Source: Streptococcus sp. k-402 (GTDB lineage Bacteria > Bacillota > Bacilli > Lactobacillales > Streptococcaceae). From it: a stretch of 64,000 bases of DNA. The stretch is taken from assembly GCF_013277515.1 (NCBI RefSeq), contig NZ_VMNB01000008.1:56859-120858 (forward strand). The letters run 5' to 3'. The position numbers and the translations under genes are program-made. Shown here piece by piece: positions 1 through 9,932 of the stretch. Numbering within the stretch: the stretch's first letter is position 1; each line of letters starts with the position of its first letter. The notes beneath the pieces were generated by a model that was not told the origin of the DNA, searched no databases, and was given only the letters and a program-made list of their open reading frames with translations.

Positions 1-8
1 ACAAAATC

Positions 9-953
9 TTAGTTAGTAGTAATCAAACCATCAGGTTCAATCGTAAATTCTGGTTTTACTGATAACGAACCATCAGACTTGAGATAGTACCATCCGTTTC
101 CTGATTTAATAAATTGCTTAGATTTCATATCCCCATCTTTTTCATCCAAGTAATACCAAGTTTCACGATATTTTACCCAACCTTTAGCCATTCTACCATC
201 CGACTTAAAATAGTACCAACGATGATCGATATGCATCCAACCAGTAACCATGGCACCACGCTTATCTAAATAAAACCAATCCTTGCCATCATTGAACCAT
301 TTATTGATGAAACAGTAGCCTCTATTATCAAAGTAGAACCATTCTCCTTTGATATTTTTCCATTGAGATTTTGGATAAGAGCCATCTGCTTCTTCCCACC
401 ACCAACCAACTTCGTTTCGTTTCCAGTTTCCTTCAGTTAGACCAGATTCAATATCTTTCTTAAACTGTTCTCTACTAATGCCCCATTTTGCAAGGTATGG
501 ATAGGGATCTACATGATCACTTCCATTATTTGGTTGGTTGTAAGTACAAAATTGATGAGTTTTAATCCCAGCAAGACTACTAGAATCTAGAGTTTTAGGG
601 ATTCCAGCCTCGTCAGCTAACTCACGTAATAGCTTGACATAAAGTCGATAATCCCTCATGAATTCTTCTTTAGATTCATGACTTTCTATTAGTTCAACTT
701 GAGCGTAACCTTCAACATTCCATCCGCCACCAACATCATAAGCACCTCGGTCTACTAACCAAGTTTGCATGATACGACCATTCCCTACCACATGGGAGAA
801 AAATCCTGACTCAACTGGACGACGCAAATGGTAATCCGCTTCATTTTGTGCTGTTGAGTTAGGATTACCTGTAGAGTGAGCATGAACTTGTCGATAGGGT
901 TGCTCACCGATTTGAGGAAGATTTGTTCGTAATCTACTTTTATCAACTTCCAT
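9..953 (-). CDS. lytA: Phage N-acetylmuramoyl-L-alanine amidase, LytA type
   Basis: Endolysin of 314 residues that cleaves the amide bond between muramic acid and the stem peptide. The first ~170 residues match the LytA amidase_2 domain, with zinc-ligand regions VHAHSTGN near the start and SDHVDPYPY, and a Glu in VELIESH. The rest is about six choline-binding repeats (WYYF, WYYL, GW motifs) that anchor it to teichoic acid choline. The ATG at 953 is chosen because AGGAGG sits six bases upstream; an in-frame ATG at 971 has no such site. It overlaps the holin gene by 11 bp, the usual lysis cassette. The last repeats read [11 protein letters not shown], two residues shorter than my recollection of host LytA, as in prophage and mitis-type atypical LytA. 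Family assignment is secure. Confidence 0.95.
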   Translation of the reverse strand: MEVDKSRLRTNLPQIGEQPYRQVHAHSTGNPNSTAQNEADYHLRRPVESGFFSHVVGNGRIMQTWLVDRGAYDVGGGWNVEGYAQVELIESHESKEEFMRDYRLYVKLLRELADEAGIPKTLDSSSLAGIKTHQFCTYNQPNNGSDHVDPYPYLAKWGISREQFKKDIESGLTEGNWKRNEVGWWWEEADGSYPKSQWKNIKGEWFYFDNRGYCFINKWFNDGKDWFYLDKRGAMVTGWMHIDHRWYYFKSDGRMAKGWVKYRETWYYLDEKDGDMKSKQFIKSGNGWYYLKSDGSLSVKPEFTIEPDGLITTN

Positions 954-1371
954 GATTATCCTCCTTATCATCGTTAGACTTTCCTTCAGTTAGATGTTCA
1001 AAAGCTTTTAAAATTGGTTTAAAAAGTAGAATATTCCCTTTTACTTTTTGATAGTTCTCAATTAGTGATTGGAAAGTAAAAACTAGGTATCCGATATAAA
1101 TCGAATACAGAAACATAAATCCAGTTTTTTCAGGCAACAAAACAGACATCGGAATCAATAACAGTAACATAAAAATCCCTAAGACTTTTCGAATTAATCC
1201 ATTGATTCCAATTCTACTCTTATACTCAACATCAGGATTTACAATTGCAGCAAATGTGCCTGATGCAAAGTCTACAATTTCCATGATGACAATTAACGCT
1301 AACGCATACAAAATAAGCCCATCTTCTGTTTCGATGAGCTTTCTTAAAAAATTAAACAATTCAATATCCAT
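943..1371 (-). CDS. Phage holin, toxin-secretion/phage-lysis (holin_4_1) family
   Basis: A 142-residue membrane protein with at least three hydrophobic segments (around residues 20-45, 68-85 and 88-105) and a charged C-terminus, the pattern of the Phage_holin_4_1 family. It is expected to form the inner-membrane lesions that let the neighbouring amidase reach the wall. It lies directly upstream of and overlaps the lysin gene. A GGGAG ribosome-binding site precedes the ATG. Exact topology cannot be settled from sequence alone. Confidence 0.88.
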   Translation of the reverse strand: MDIELFNFLRKLIETEDGLILYALALIVIMEIVDFASGTFAAIVNPDVEYKSRIGINGLIRKVLGIFMLLLLIPMSVLLPEKTGFMFLYSIYIGYLVFTFQSLIENYQKVKGNILLFKPILKAFEHLTEGKSNDDKEDNHGS

Positions 1372-1383
1372 TTTTAATACTCC

Positions 1384-1635
1384 CTATTGTTCTTTTTTAT
1401 TTGACTCAATTTCAGCTAAAACAGCATCTTCTAATTCATATCGTTTATCTCGGAACAATTTTTCTTGGTTTCTCATTTCGAGACGATGCTCCGCATAGAG
1501 CTCTGAATGATAGAGAAACTCAGATACTGTAGAAACACCATGTTCATCAACATCAACAGTATACTGCTTAACTACTTCATCACCAATCTTCAAATTTCCA
1601 ACCAAACGTGTTGTTTTAGTAATTTCTAACGCCAT
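1384..1635 (-). CDS. Small phage protein, resembles DUF1366
   Basis: An 83-residue protein starting MALEITKTTRLVGNLKIGD, between the tail fibre and the holin. Its length, position and an N-terminal beta-rich then C-terminal helical, charged pattern fit the DUF1366 family of streptococcal phages. Function is unknown. It shares its start region with the stop of the upstream 68-residue gene, so the two are probably translationally coupled. The family call is from memory of the sequence pattern. Confidence 0.7.
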   Translation of the reverse strand: MALEITKTTRLVGNLKIGDEVVKQYTVDVDEHGVSTVSEFLYHSELYAEHRLEMRNQEKLFRDKRYELEDAVLAEIESNKKEQ

Positions 1636-1841
1636 TAACTTTCTCCTTTCTCTCTTTTAGTTTTTACTTCCTCAAATAAATCCTTGAGGTCTGAGTCATA
1701 ATCTAATACATCTTTCATCAACTGTAGTTCACTCGCAGCAACTAAGTAAAGTGCCTCGCTCTGAGATGCTTGACTTTCAGCTTGCGCCAACTTTTTAGTC
1801 AATGAGTCAACTGCTAATTGATGGATTAAATCTGTGTTCAT
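1635..1841 (-). CDS. Hypothetical phage protein downstream of tail-tip gene
   Basis: A 68-residue, highly charged and probably all-helical protein (heptad-like LTKKLAQAESQASQSEAL). Its start lies inside the 3' end of the large tail gene (35-bp overlap) and it ends at the start of the next small gene, so it belongs to the same late operon. No family is recognised. A chaperone or adaptor for the fibre would suit the position, but that is only inference. Confidence 0.65.
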   Translation of the reverse strand: MNTDLIHQLAVDSLTKKLAQAESQASQSEALYLVAASELQLMKDVLDYDSDLKDLFEEVKTKREKGES

Positions 1842-4800
1842 CTTCTAACATCTCCAATCGTTTATTTAATTTTCGAATATCAAGTATTAACTCTTGAATC
1901 CCTTTTAAAGCGATATTCGTTAATCTTGTATTATCAAGATTCAGAAAACCACCATTTTCATACACCAGTGACGAATCAATTTGTTGAACATCTTGAGCGA
2001 TGAGTCCAATTTTGGTATGAGCCTTTTGAATACGATTCCCTATTTTCTTCCAGTCATACTCTTTAAATTGAAATCTTTTGATAAAATCGAGTGCTTTATA
2101 GTTAGATAAGCCTATATTCTCTTTTAAGTTTTTATCAGAAAAATGTTGGTTAACAATTTGCCATAAGCTATAAGCATTTCCGTTATATGAGTAGTAAATA
2201 TCATTTCCTGATCCACCAAAGTCTAGAGACACATTATTAGAATTCCAATAACTAATAGTTCCTGTAGTTGAGCCATTAATGCTACTTTTGCCGTACTTTA
2301 ACCAGCCAATTCCTTTTGCCTTAATGTATCCTTCGACCGTCAATAGAAAATCATCACTATCACTTGCAGTGTTTCCAGTAGTAAAATCTGAATCTTTGTA
2401 AATAAATAAGCCGTAAGGAACATTGTCCCCTCGGCCATAAGAACCTATAAATTGTACGCCTAAACCATCTTTAGAATTAAACTGACGAGGAACATTAATC
2501 TGTAATCCACCGTTGATAGCGTCAAATGAACCATAAGCACCTAACTTAATTTTTGTTTCTCCAGTTAATAATCCACCAGAAATTGTGGTTCCAGTTATTG
2601 TGCCACCCTGAATTCTGTCACCACTTAGTAAGCCTGACTTTATTTGACTAGCATCAATCCTAACACTTTGTACACTATTGATAAAAGCATTCTTAGCAAA
2701 CAGCTGTCGTAAATAAGCTTCATTTGCAACTAACTTATTAAAAAACGCTTGATCCACGACAATTTTATCTGCAGTTACTGAATTTGACGCTAATACCATA
2801 GTAGTTACAGACCCAGATTCAAAGTTTGATGTCTTTAATTTATCAATCATTCCTGATTTAATGACTGCTCTATCAATTAAAGTATCCCCAGTGATATGAG
2901 TTGCCTTACCAATGATTCTATTAATTCCATTTGCGCCTAGATTAATACCTGAAATTAAAGAGCCTGCATTAGTTAAATTTTGAATCGAATAGGAACCTTG
3001 ATGTTGCTGAACAAGACTTTCTGTTGCAATTTGTTGAAAGGATGTACTATCTACAAAGTTTTTAGGTGGCTGACTACCTCGAACAATTGAAATTTGGCCA
3101 ACTGCCACAGTGCCGTTCTTTTCTAGCCAAATATGAAGCCCAAAATCATCTGTTTTTGTCACGGTTTTATTTATCGTAAAAGTTCCTGTAAAAATTTGAG
3201 CTGCGCCCGTTCTAGTCGGACTGATGGTGAAACCTCCTATTGAGTTACCTGATTTGATTTCAAAACCAACTTTTCCATCAGGTAGTACATCTATCCATAA
3301 ATTGACCCTATAAGAAAGTTTCTCACCAGCAACAAATTTTTGACTATGAAGAGGCATTTGGAAACCACGCCAACCATTTGTTGTCCTACCACTTTGTGCA
3401 ATTCTTAGCAGCTTGTATTCATTAGTTCCAGTCATAACTAAATTCGAATTCGGTTCACGTTCTCTATATTTACTAAAATTGGTTGGATCGTATACTAAGT
3501 TTTGGTTATCAATTAAATCACTGACTCTTGTAATCAGTCCTTCGGATGTTTGTACAACCTGACTAATTGTTTTGCCTTGTTCACTAATAGTTCTTGTATG
3601 ACTACTTAGAGTATCTTTTACTTCGTTAAAAGCCGTTACAGTTGTTAAATCTTCGATAGGTTTAGTCCAATAATTTGGGAAGATATCTCCAGTAGTAATC
3701 ATTAAAGCTCTCCAATGAAACTTACCTGAACTCGCTCCATCAATACGAAATTGTAATTCAAAGTTTTTAAAATTATTGAACATCTCATCTGTTACGATTC
3801 GAGAAATCTTAATAATATGGTAGTTTGTACCAGTTTTTAATGTAGTAGACCAAGAGGTATGAAAGGGATTAGAATGAACACTCCATACAGCACTATTATC
3901 TGATTTTTTATAGCCTGGACCTTGTAAGATAATTCTAGGAGTAACAGTTGAATCTAATACAACATTATCGACAGAAATATAAACAAATAGATTGATTTTT
4001 GTCCCTGAATAAATGCCAGTCGAATCACCATAAGGAATTTTTCCTAATGTTTGAATCCAATTGAGTTTCGAGTTTATTTCTTTGTATGAAGTCCAACTAT
4101 CACTGGAACCAGATGCTAAGTTTCGATGAGAAACACTAGTTGGTATTAAAGCTTTAGTTTCACTAATAGTCCGAGTGAAACTATTAGATGTTTCTCTAAC
4201 TAAGTTTTGCACGCTAGAGTTCGTTACATAACCTCTATCTAAAATATTTTTATCAACATCTGATTTAGTTTGAAATCCTTTTAAATTTATTACGGACTCT
4301 ACCTGACTACTGGTCAATCGTTTGGCTATTTCACCTGCTTGAATTTTAATTGTTGTTTCAGTACTAGCAAGTCGATTTGTCGTTTGATTAAAATCTGTTT
4401 GTGATACTTTAGTCTTTATAGCATCTGCAGCAACTTGTAAATCAGCTTTAGTTTTAGATATTGCTAATGTGTTCTCTGATATTCTTTGGAGTGCTTCACT
4501 AGCTGTTTGTTTAATATTTTCTACATAGGTCTTTTCAGCTTTTAGATTTATTTTATCCTTGGCTTGTGATATTTCTGTTCGTTGTTGCTCTACGGTATTT
4601 TTGATAGCATCGAAGTCTGTCTTTGAAACCTTGTTAGTAATAACCCCCTTAAGCTTATCAATTGAAGATTCTACTGTCGTAATTTGATTCAATAAGCTAT
4701 TCTTGCTGAGTTCAACTAACCGATTTGCTTCAGCAATAGCTTCTTTTTTATAGTTTAAGGTATCTGTTAGTACTGTATTAGTAGTTTCTTTAACTTCTTT

Positions 4801-6141
4801 ACTGACCTCTAAGGCATGATTAGCTAAATCTCTACTACTATTTGCTTTAGCCAATACATCGTTGTATCTATTTTCATTAAGTGATTCATTAGATAGAACT
4901 TTAGAACCAACATCAGCGATCTTTCCTTCAATCTCTTGACGAATACCATCTGCGTAGACTTCGGCACTCGCTTTGACTTTTTCAATATCATCAAGGAGTG
5001 ATTCTTTTTGTTTAGTGAATTCGGCATCAAAGGCTGTGTTCGCATTTTTCAAAGCTTTTTTAATTGCTACTTCTTGTAATGTGAAACCAGAGTCTAAAAT
5101 TGCATTTGCAACAGTTGAAATTCCACTATTCGAAGTTGAACTACCTACCATTGGTTTATCATCAAAAGTAATCGAGATATATTCTTGTGTCAGTGCGTCA
5201 AATTCATAAGCGACTGCCTTTTTTGGAATATCAATCTCATGTTTCAAACTCTTGATATATACGGTATCACCTAAATGTACTACCTGCCCATCGAGTTCAT
5301 AGGCTTCAATCGTAATAGCATCCGATAACTTATCAATTCCTTCATTCTTAAACTTAGCCTCAGCCCACTTCCTTAACTCCTCAATGCTTTTAAGAGTATT
5401 ATTTTCGTACTCTTTTTCATTGATATATGGATAGTAAGTGATTAGAGGACTATCGACAGTAATTTTAATTGTCTGGTCTTTATCTTTACCATCCGGTTTA
5501 AATGTTGATTTTGCATGAATACGAGTAATGATTGATTGAGTTGATTTGGTTCTCTTGTAAGACTTTAGATTCTTATGTGTTGTTATGACAACACCCCTAT
5601 TTTCACCTCTATTCTTCTTGATTGTCAGAGCCAAATTGTCACGAATCAACTCCCCTTCCCAAGTTCCTATAATAGAATGAGCACCATCCATTAAGACAGC
5701 ATAGAGTGTCTTTGCTTCATTTGTATTGAAAGTACGGCGATCTGTAACATCACTCGTAAATGAAAAATCACCAAGATTGGTCTTAGTATTTTGAACCATT
5801 TGGGATAAGGCCATACCACATGTAAGATTAGCAACACTAATTGGTTCGATAGACCGTTGCATAATATCATCTGAAATATGGTAGGCGGTTATATCCAAAC
5901 TATCATCGTTTTCAATTGGCTTTTTAATACGAAATAACTGAAATCCTAAGACAGGCACAGGAGCCTTGATAAGCATATCCTCTTTTATTTGTTTATAGAT
6001 ACCAGAATCGGTAATTGGATAGCGAATAGATAAGGTGAAATCACCGTTCAGGGTTTCTTTTACAATAGCAGTGCTAGTTTCATGAAGAGGTAATCCATTC
6101 CACTTTGCAGTTCTAATATCTTTGTTCAACAAAAATAACAT
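1807..6141 (-). CDS. Phage tail-tip/receptor-binding protein with C-terminal S74-type chaperone
   Basis: A 1444-residue structural protein. The N-terminal ~340 residues resemble the phage minor structural (prophage tail, Tal-like) region that forms the tail tip. A long helical stretch (about 370-660) follows with many repeats of the K-x-D-F and T-x-x-x-L-x-S type, probable coiled coil. The middle is beta-rich (about 700-1030), with features of a carbohydrate-binding fold, and probably contacts the host surface. The C-terminus has a DKNLKENIG motif and an IGLIAQDVQ motif typical of the peptidase_S74 intramolecular chaperone, which trimerises fibres and cuts itself off. It follows the distal tail protein directly, as in siphoviruses. 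The fusion of tip and fibre functions in one chain explains the length. Confidence 0.9.
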   Translation of the reverse strand: MLFLLNKDIRTAKWNGLPLHETSTAIVKETLNGDFTLSIRYPITDSGIYKQIKEDMLIKAPVPVLGFQLFRIKKPIENDDSLDITAYHISDDIMQRSIEPISVANLTCGMALSQMVQNTKTNLGDFSFTSDVTDRRTFNTNEAKTLYAVLMDGAHSIIGTWEGELIRDNLALTIKKNRGENRGVVITTHKNLKSYKRTKSTQSIITRIHAKSTFKPDGKDKDQTIKITVDSPLITYYPYINEKEYENNTLKSIEELRKWAEAKFKNEGIDKLSDAITIEAYELDGQVVHLGDTVYIKSLKHEIDIPKKAVAYEFDALTQEYISITFDDKPMVGSSTSNSGISTVANAILDSGFTLQEVAIKKALKNANTAFDAEFTKQKESLLDDIEKVKASAEVYADGIRQEIEGKIADVGSKVLSNESLNENRYNDVLAKANSSRDLANHALEVSKEVKETTNTVLTDTLNYKKEAIAEANRLVELSKNSLLNQITTVESSIDKLKGVITNKVSKTDFDAIKNTVEQQRTEISQAKDKINLKAEKTYVENIKQTASEALQRISENTLAISKTKADLQVAADAIKTKVSQTDFNQTTNRLASTETTIKIQAGEIAKRLTSSQVESVINLKGFQTKSDVDKNILDRGYVTNSSVQNLVRETSNSFTRTISETKALIPTSVSHRNLASGSSDSWTSYKEINSKLNWIQTLGKIPYGDSTGIYSGTKINLFVYISVDNVVLDSTVTPRIILQGPGYKKSDNSAVWSVHSNPFHTSWSTTLKTGTNYHIIKISRIVTDEMFNNFKNFELQFRIDGASSGKFHWRALMITTGDIFPNYWTKPIEDLTTVTAFNEVKDTLSSHTRTISEQGKTISQVVQTSEGLITRVSDLIDNQNLVYDPTNFSKYREREPNSNLVMTGTNEYKLLRIAQSGRTTNGWRGFQMPLHSQKFVAGEKLSYRVNLWIDVLPDGKVGFEIKSGNSIGGFTISPTRTGAAQIFTGTFTINKTVTKTDDFGLHIWLEKNGTVAVGQISIVRGSQPPKNFVDSTSFQQIATESLVQQHQGSYSIQNLTNAGSLISGINLGANGINRIIGKATHITGDTLIDRAVIKSGMIDKLKTSNFESGSVTTMVLASNSVTADKIVVDQAFFNKLVANEAYLRQLFAKNAFINSVQSVRIDASQIKSGLLSGDRIQGGTITGTTISGGLLTGETKIKLGAYGSFDAINGGLQINVPRQFNSKDGLGVQFIGSYGRGDNVPYGLFIYKDSDFTTGNTASDSDDFLLTVEGYIKAKGIGWLKYGKSSINGSTTGTISYWNSNNVSLDFGGSGNDIYYSYNGNAYSLWQIVNQHFSDKNLKENIGLSNYKALDFIKRFQFKEYDWKKIGNRIQKAHTKIGLIAQDVQQIDSSLVYENGGFLNLDNTRLTNIALKGIQELILDIRKLNKRLEMLEDEHRFNPSISS

Positions 6142-6864
6142 TTAAGCCCACCCCCAATTTGTTTCAAAGCTTAAAGAAGTAATACCTCTACCAAGAACAA
6201 CACCTACTTCTTTTTTAGCGCTTGGATCAATAGTGATAAAATCACCAGACCATTTGATGTACTTTTTGCTAGTCGTTAAAAAACTTGGACTTTTTGGTTC
6301 GTTTACCATCACTAGAGGTTCTGTAAGTTTTTCAATTTTAATAACCTGATCACCAATCGTAAACTGCGTCTCAGTTGTAGAATTTCCCATTATTGTTATT
6401 TTAGGAAATGCTAGAGACGTACCTTGAACTCTTAGCACTCCGTTTGATGTCAAAGTTTGTCTATCTATTGATTTAAAAAACTTTGTAGGATGACAAATAA
6501 AGGTAGCTTTTGTCGCATACACACCATCTCTCTCTTGTTTTACCTCAGTACATTTTACTCGGTAACACCAAAGACGTGTGGTTTTCATCCGTTCACTCTC
6601 AAGCCAAAACTGCTCCTTGATAAATAGACCCATAAATTGATGGAGTTGTTCTTCTGAGGGCTTAACAATGTAAATCGTATATGATTTTTCAATTAAATCA
6701 CGGTGCTGATTTGTTTGCGAAAGAGCGCCACTCATTCCTTTATGTTCTAATAAACTCGTTTTACTCTCCGCTAGAATAACAGAAGGCGATTCGTGGACAA
6801 TCACCTTAAAAGGAAAACTAGAAGTTCCAATTCCATCTATGACTAACTCGTTTCTTTTAATCAT
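6142..6864 (-). CDS. Distal tail protein (Dit, Sipho_tail family)
   Basis: A 240-residue protein positioned between the tape measure and the tail-tip gene, the canonical place for Dit. This hub protein forms a ring joining tail tube and baseplate. The pattern HESPSVILAES then SYTIYIVKPSEEQ and a beta-rich C-terminus fit the Sipho_tail family. The start overlaps the tape-measure stop by four bases (ATGA), indicating coupled translation. Confidence 0.85.
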   Translation of the reverse strand: MIKRNELVIDGIGTSSFPFKVIVHESPSVILAESKTSLLEHKGMSGALSQTNQHRDLIEKSYTIYIVKPSEEQLHQFMGLFIKEQFWLESERMKTTRLWCYRVKCTEVKQERDGVYATKATFICHPTKFFKSIDRQTLTSNGVLRVQGTSLAFPKITIMGNSTTETQFTIGDQVIKIEKLTEPLVMVNEPKSPSFLTTSKKYIKWSGDFITIDPSAKKEVGVVLGRGITSLSFETNWGWA

Positions 6865-9800
6865 ATAGTGGCTCCTCTCAATTGTTTTTGACGTGCTAAT
6901 TCTTCTGCGATTCGACTTGCTACTTCATTTGCTATTTTTTCAATATCTGCCTGTTCTCGGATAATATTTCCAGTAATCGAAATGTTGATGTCTGGCATTC
7001 TTAAATCCATCGTTCTTGAAATACCTCTTCCGATTGCCCCAAGAGTAGATTCATTTAAAGGGAGTACCGCTTCGTTTCCTGCTTCTCCTCCTACCATTAG
7101 GGAATTCCCTATTGTTCCGAAGGCAGTTGGTTTGGTTAAAATTCCCCCTTTTGCATACCACTCAACTCCGATTCTAGGAATTTGTCCCTTTAACCAATCC
7201 AGAGGGTTTGCAGATCCTGACACACTAAAATGAGGTAAAGGAATGTGTGGCCACTGAAATCTGAAATTAAAGAGATTTTTGATAGCAGTTATAGCAGTTG
7301 AAACTGCATTTTTGGCAGTGTTAATTGCATTCGAAATTGTGTTTTTTACACCGTTCCAAACATTGGCCACTGTGCTTGAAATTCCATTTAAAATACCTGA
7401 AATAGTTGAACTGATACTATTCCAAATTGTACTGACAACGTTACTAATTGCTGATAAGAGATTACTAATTGTATTCTTAATCCCATTCCAGGTGTTTGAT
7501 ATAAGTTGACTAATAGTACTTAGAACTAAGCTTACAATTGACTTGATGGATTCCCATACTGTTGAAATAACTGCCTTTATTGTTTCCCATGCACCAGACC
7601 AATCTCCTGTAATAATTTGCATTACTGCTTTAATAATGCCTAAGACTAGATTGATTGCCGTTTCAACTACTTGTTTGATGATTTCCCAAGCTGTGCTGAT
7701 GATTAGTTTTATGTTTTCCCATGCTGCCTGAATATAAGGTTCTAGAATAGACATAACGGTAGTTATAACTGTTGATATTGCATTCCAAACTGTGGTTGCA
7801 GCTGCAAGAATTAATTCTTGGTTTTCACTCCACCACGAAGTCAGTGTTCCCCAGATACTTAAAATAAAGTCTGATATTTCTTGAATGATAGTAGATATAA
7901 AAGAATAAATAGCATTCCAAATATCCGTTACTGCTGTTCTAAATCCCTCGTTATGTTCCCAAAGTTCTTTTATTCCTACAATTAACAAAGCAAGAACAGC
8001 TATAATTCCTAAGACTATAGCAATAACTGGTGCTACACTTGCTATTAAGCCACCAATTGTGACACCCATTGCTAAGGCAGCTGCTTGAAGCGCTAAAAAT
8101 ATAGGGAGTAATAAGCCTAATCCAGCAATAAGGCTACCCACAATAACAATAAATTGTTTGACTGGCGTTGATAAACCAGAGAACCACTCAGCAACTGAAC
8201 GTAGCAAATCAGCTAGAATCTCTAGTATTGGTGCAAAAGTGACAGCTATAGCATCTCCTACTTCAGCTAATGCTAACTTAGCTTCATTTTGAGTAGTTGT
8301 AAATTTATCAATTGGATCTAGTGTCGCTTCATAAGTTGAGCCGACTGTTCCTGACGCTTTCTTTGCTGTTTCAGCTAAGTCATCGAAAGATAAAGCTCCA
8401 CGACTAATAGCATCCACCATTCGTGGACCACCCTTAGTTCCAAATATATCTGAAGCGAGGGTTAACTTTTCAGTTTCACTAGTTGAATTTCTAATTTTTT
8501 CGATGGTTTCAGCTAAACCTTGTTGTAGGGTCTTTCCAGATGCCGCATACTTCACAGATGCTTTTGATAAGGATGATAAAGAGGCTGATGAATCCACACC
8601 AGCCTTTTCAAATTTCCCCATTAAGGCAACACCCTCATCAAATGAAAGTCCTAATGCCTTAATTTGTGGTGCTCCAGAAACAACCTTATCCATCAAATCT
8701 TGAACTCCAACCCCAGTAGCTTGACTGGTAAAGGTCACCGTATCAAGTACACTAGACAAATCCGTTGCCTGTAAGCCATAGGCTTCTATAGCTTTTTTAG
8801 CTGAAATAGCTGATGAGGTAACATCACTCCCATTTATGGATGCGAATTGGATGAGATAACTTGAAGCTGATTTTAAACGATCACCGGTTAAACCAAACTG
8901 AGTGTTCAATTCTCCGACTGCACTTCCAGCAGTGTTAAAGTCTGTAGGAATTTCTGTAGCAAGGTTCTTTGCGATAGTTGTCATTTCTTCTAAAGCTTGG
9001 CCAGTTGCTCCAGTTTTAGTGACAATGATATCCATCCCTTCATCAACTTCACTAAAAGCTTCAAGCGACTGTTTTCCAAAATCAATCAATTTTTGTGATA
9101 ATTCTGCTAAACGGTCACTGAATTCCATTAGGATATCTGCCTTTAAGAGATGATTGATTTCTGATAGATTATCCTTCGCACTTGTTGAACTAGTGCCCAT
9201 CTCTTCCATCTCATTTTGAAGATGATTATAGGCCGTTTTGGTATTATTTAGAGTCTGTTCCAGTTTATTGGCTTCAATCGAATTTTCGCCATACTGAGAT
9301 TTTGTTAGTTCTAGCTGTTTCTCTAAATTCTGAATCTGTTTTTCTAGTAAAGAGGAACTTTCATTTACTTTTCTCTGAGCTAAAGCTAGCTTTTCAGATT
9401 CACTAGCATTTGAAGAAAGTTCACTTTCTTGTAATTTAAATTGACTCGTTAATTTTTCACTCTCAGAAGCTAGACGAGCTTGTTCTTGTTTCAAGCTATC
9501 CCATTGACTTTTAGTACTACTTAGTCGATTTCCATTTTCCGATAAGGCTTGATTGACACCCTCTAGTTTGCTTTCATAACTTTTCAGTACTGTCTGAGTA
9601 GTTTCTACTTCCCTTTGAAAGGCTCGATATTGTTCCGCCCCAATATTACCTGACTTAAATTGAGCTTCAACTTGAGCTTGTGCCTGCCTTAAGGTAGCTA
9701 ACTTTTCTTTAGTAGTTTCAACTTGTTTAGCAAGCACTTCTTGTTTTTGAGTAAGGAGTGTGACATTTCCTGTATCAAACTTAAGAGCCTTATCAATTTG

Positions 9801-9914
9801 TTTCAATTCTTTAGTTGATTCAGCGGCTTGTTTATTTACCCCTTTTAAGGCATTTTGCAAGGGTTGTGTGTCACCACCAATTTCTATTGTGATGCCTTTT
9901 ATATTCCCAGCCAT
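6861..9914 (-). CDS. Phage tail tape-measure protein
   Basis: A 1017-residue protein that sets tail length and is ejected with the DNA. The first ~270 residues are coiled coil rich in K, Q and E. A PhageMin_Tail-type core follows (EAFSEVDEGMDIIVTKTGATG onward), then a strongly hydrophobic stretch around residues 590-660 and a tract of W-N-x-I-x-S-T repeats. The end carries GGEAGNEAVLPL, typical of Gram-positive phage tape measures. ATG at 9914 is preferred over a GTG six bases upstream because GGAG is eight bases away. It follows the frameshifted tail-chaperone genes directly. Confidence 0.93.
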   Translation of the reverse strand: MAGNIKGITIEIGGDTQPLQNALKGVNKQAAESTKELKQIDKALKFDTGNVTLLTQKQEVLAKQVETTKEKLATLRQAQAQVEAQFKSGNIGAEQYRAFQREVETTQTVLKSYESKLEGVNQALSENGNRLSSTKSQWDSLKQEQARLASESEKLTSQFKLQESELSSNASESEKLALAQRKVNESSSLLEKQIQNLEKQLELTKSQYGENSIEANKLEQTLNNTKTAYNHLQNEMEEMGTSSTSAKDNLSEINHLLKADILMEFSDRLAELSQKLIDFGKQSLEAFSEVDEGMDIIVTKTGATGQALEEMTTIAKNLATEIPTDFNTAGSAVGELNTQFGLTGDRLKSASSYLIQFASINGSDVTSSAISAKKAIEAYGLQATDLSSVLDTVTFTSQATGVGVQDLMDKVVSGAPQIKALGLSFDEGVALMGKFEKAGVDSSASLSSLSKASVKYAASGKTLQQGLAETIEKIRNSTSETEKLTLASDIFGTKGGPRMVDAISRGALSFDDLAETAKKASGTVGSTYEATLDPIDKFTTTQNEAKLALAEVGDAIAVTFAPILEILADLLRSVAEWFSGLSTPVKQFIVIVGSLIAGLGLLLPIFLALQAAALAMGVTIGGLIASVAPVIAIVLGIIAVLALLIVGIKELWEHNEGFRTAVTDIWNAIYSFISTIIQEISDFILSIWGTLTSWWSENQELILAAATTVWNAISTVITTVMSILEPYIQAAWENIKLIISTAWEIIKQVVETAINLVLGIIKAVMQIITGDWSGAWETIKAVISTVWESIKSIVSLVLSTISQLISNTWNGIKNTISNLLSAISNVVSTIWNSISSTISGILNGISSTVANVWNGVKNTISNAINTAKNAVSTAITAIKNLFNFRFQWPHIPLPHFSVSGSANPLDWLKGQIPRIGVEWYAKGGILTKPTAFGTIGNSLMVGGEAGNEAVLPLNESTLGAIGRGISRTMDLRMPDINISITGNIIREQADIEKIANEVASRIAEELARQKQLRGATI

Positions 9915-9932
9915 GTTCACATCTCCTTTCTA

